Shown: piece by piece, positions 6,425-6,904 of the stretch
Numbering within the stretch: the stretch's first letter is position 1
Layout of the letters: every line of letters starts with the position of its first letter
NCBI GenBank assembly: GCA_003446375.1
Contig: DMAW01000133.1
Location: 1-6,904 of the forward strand
Direction of reading: 5' to 3'
DNA from: Eubacteriaceae bacterium
GTDB taxonomy: Bacteria; Bacillota; Clostridia; Eubacteriales; Alkalibacteraceae
Length of the DNA stretch: 6,904 bases
Translations under genes and position numbers: made by a program
The notes under the pieces: model-generated
What the model was told of the DNA's origin: nothing
Seen by the model: the letters and a program-made list of their open reading frames with translations, nothing else
Database searches by the model: none

Positions 6425-6904
6425 TTAGGAGGGCGCAAGAGATTGACAAGTCTTTTGACCAAGATAGATAAGCAACTGCCATTTAGCAGGCATATTCTGG
6501 GCACCCTCCAAGAGATCTACTTTATTTAAGACGTTGTAGTTTTTGGATTTGTGAGGACGAAGAAAGTTGTAGTATGCAACCCAAAGGGAAACAGCATAGT
6601 TTGCCCCATCGAAGTTATCGTAACCACAGGAACAACGGTAAGTGGATTTAAAGGTACGATTGAGACGCTCGACCATCTGCTTGTAAGGCCTAAACTCCGT
6701 GGAAACAGCATCGACATTGGTCAGTCCAATAACTTGAGTTACGTCAAAGTCGAGAGGGTTCTCATCTTTAAGAGCAAACTGCTGTGCAGCAAGTGGGTAT
6801 GCACTGTAGCCATCGGCAATGAACTTAAAATTTTTGGAGATTTCTTTGATCTTTCGAAAAGCCATGCGCATAGCAAGGATACAGGGGCCGACAGTTCGGT
6901 TGTC
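6425..6904 (-). CDS. DDE-type transposase, C-terminal part (cut by window edge)
   Basis: The frame is open from the right edge (DNRTVGP...) to TAA at 6425-6427, about 159 residues, so the N-terminal half is outside the window. An internal ATG at 6871 is not the real start. Visible are the second catalytic Asp in FIADGYSAYP (codon at 6812-6814) and the catalytic Glu in QMVERLNRTFK, 48 residues further on, followed by the YYNFLRPHK helix typical of rve/IS240-like DDE transposases. The Asp-Glu spacing is longer than the 34-35 residues common in IS3/IS6 proteins, so family naming is left open. The visible part has no stop or frameshift, so the copy may be intact. It is convergent with the metal operon and probably arrived by transfer or transposition. 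Confidence 0.85.
   Translation of the reverse strand, partial: DNRTVGPCILAMRMAFRKIKEISKNFKFIADGYSAYPLAAQQFALKDENPLDFDVTQVIGLTNVDAVSTEFRPYKQMVERLNRTFKSTYRCSCGYDNFDGANYAVSLWVAYYNFLRPHKSKNYNVLNKVDLLEGAQNMPAKWQLLIYLGQKTCQSLAPS

Larger units (their letters stand above)
6180..6904 (-). mobile_element. Insertion-sequence end with DDE transposase (partial, runs off window)
   Basis: The transposase and the structured, less AT-rich DNA downstream of it appear to form one element inserted after the sensor-kinase gene. The left limit is uncertain: it may be the composition change near 6180 or lie further out, at the GGGTAGTGTAAAG segment beginning near 6143. The other end is outside the window, so terminal repeats and target duplication cannot be tested. 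Confidence 0.6.

Noticed and set aside
6228..6430. Integron attC-like site
   Set aside because: The palindrome has about the right size, but no convincing RYYYAAC/GTTRRRY core pair was found at its ends and no integrase is present.

Overview
The window is AT-rich, strongly Shine-Dalgarno driven DNA with GGAGG-type ribosome sites, several TTG starts and OmpR/HisKA genes of Firmicutes style. It most likely comes from a Clostridia- or Erysipelotrichia-like low-GC Firmicute. No base in the window fixes the genus.

Left part (1-356): a noncoding leader. It holds weak promoter candidates and then a clearly recognisable NiCo (czcD-type) riboswitch aptamer at 173-254. The 3' strands of the aptamer are also the 5' arm of an intrinsic terminator at 241-276. 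The layout predicts a transcriptional ON switch: bound metal (Ni2+/Co2+, and Fe2+ in later reports on this class) keeps the shared segment inside the aptamer and lets polymerase read through.

Centre (357-6100): five tightly packed plus-strand genes behind the riboswitch. They are a P2-like cation-transporting P-type ATPase (357-2894), a small His-rich protein with two zinc ribbons (2944-3306), a compact Ser/Thr-kinase-like protein overlapping it by 8 nt (3299-4036), an OmpR-type response regulator with a TTG start (4089-4757), and a HisKA sensor kinase starting at a TTG that overlaps the regulator's stop by 4 nt (4754-6100). No terminator is seen between them, so they look like one operon. 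A reasonable reading is a metal-efflux module. The riboswitch senses cytosolic transition metal, the ATPase exports it, the two-component pair probably senses envelope or external metal stress, and the zinc-ribbon/kinase pair may regulate the pump after translation. The last two roles are inference.

Right part (6101-6904): composition becomes visibly less AT-rich near 6180. A minus-strand DDE transposase runs off the right edge (6425-6904, C-terminal part only). Between the sensor kinase and the transposase lie about 320 bp with no credible gene. This stretch has an unusual density of inverted repeats, including an imperfect palindrome of about 120 bp (6241-6363) and a perfect 8-bp hairpin (6368-6386). 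It is probably the end region of the mobile element.

The most interesting items are the riboswitch-controlled P2-like ATPase, whose predicted ion site differs from Ca2+ pumps; the zinc-ribbon/kinase/two-component genes linked to it; and the palindromic end of the transposable element.
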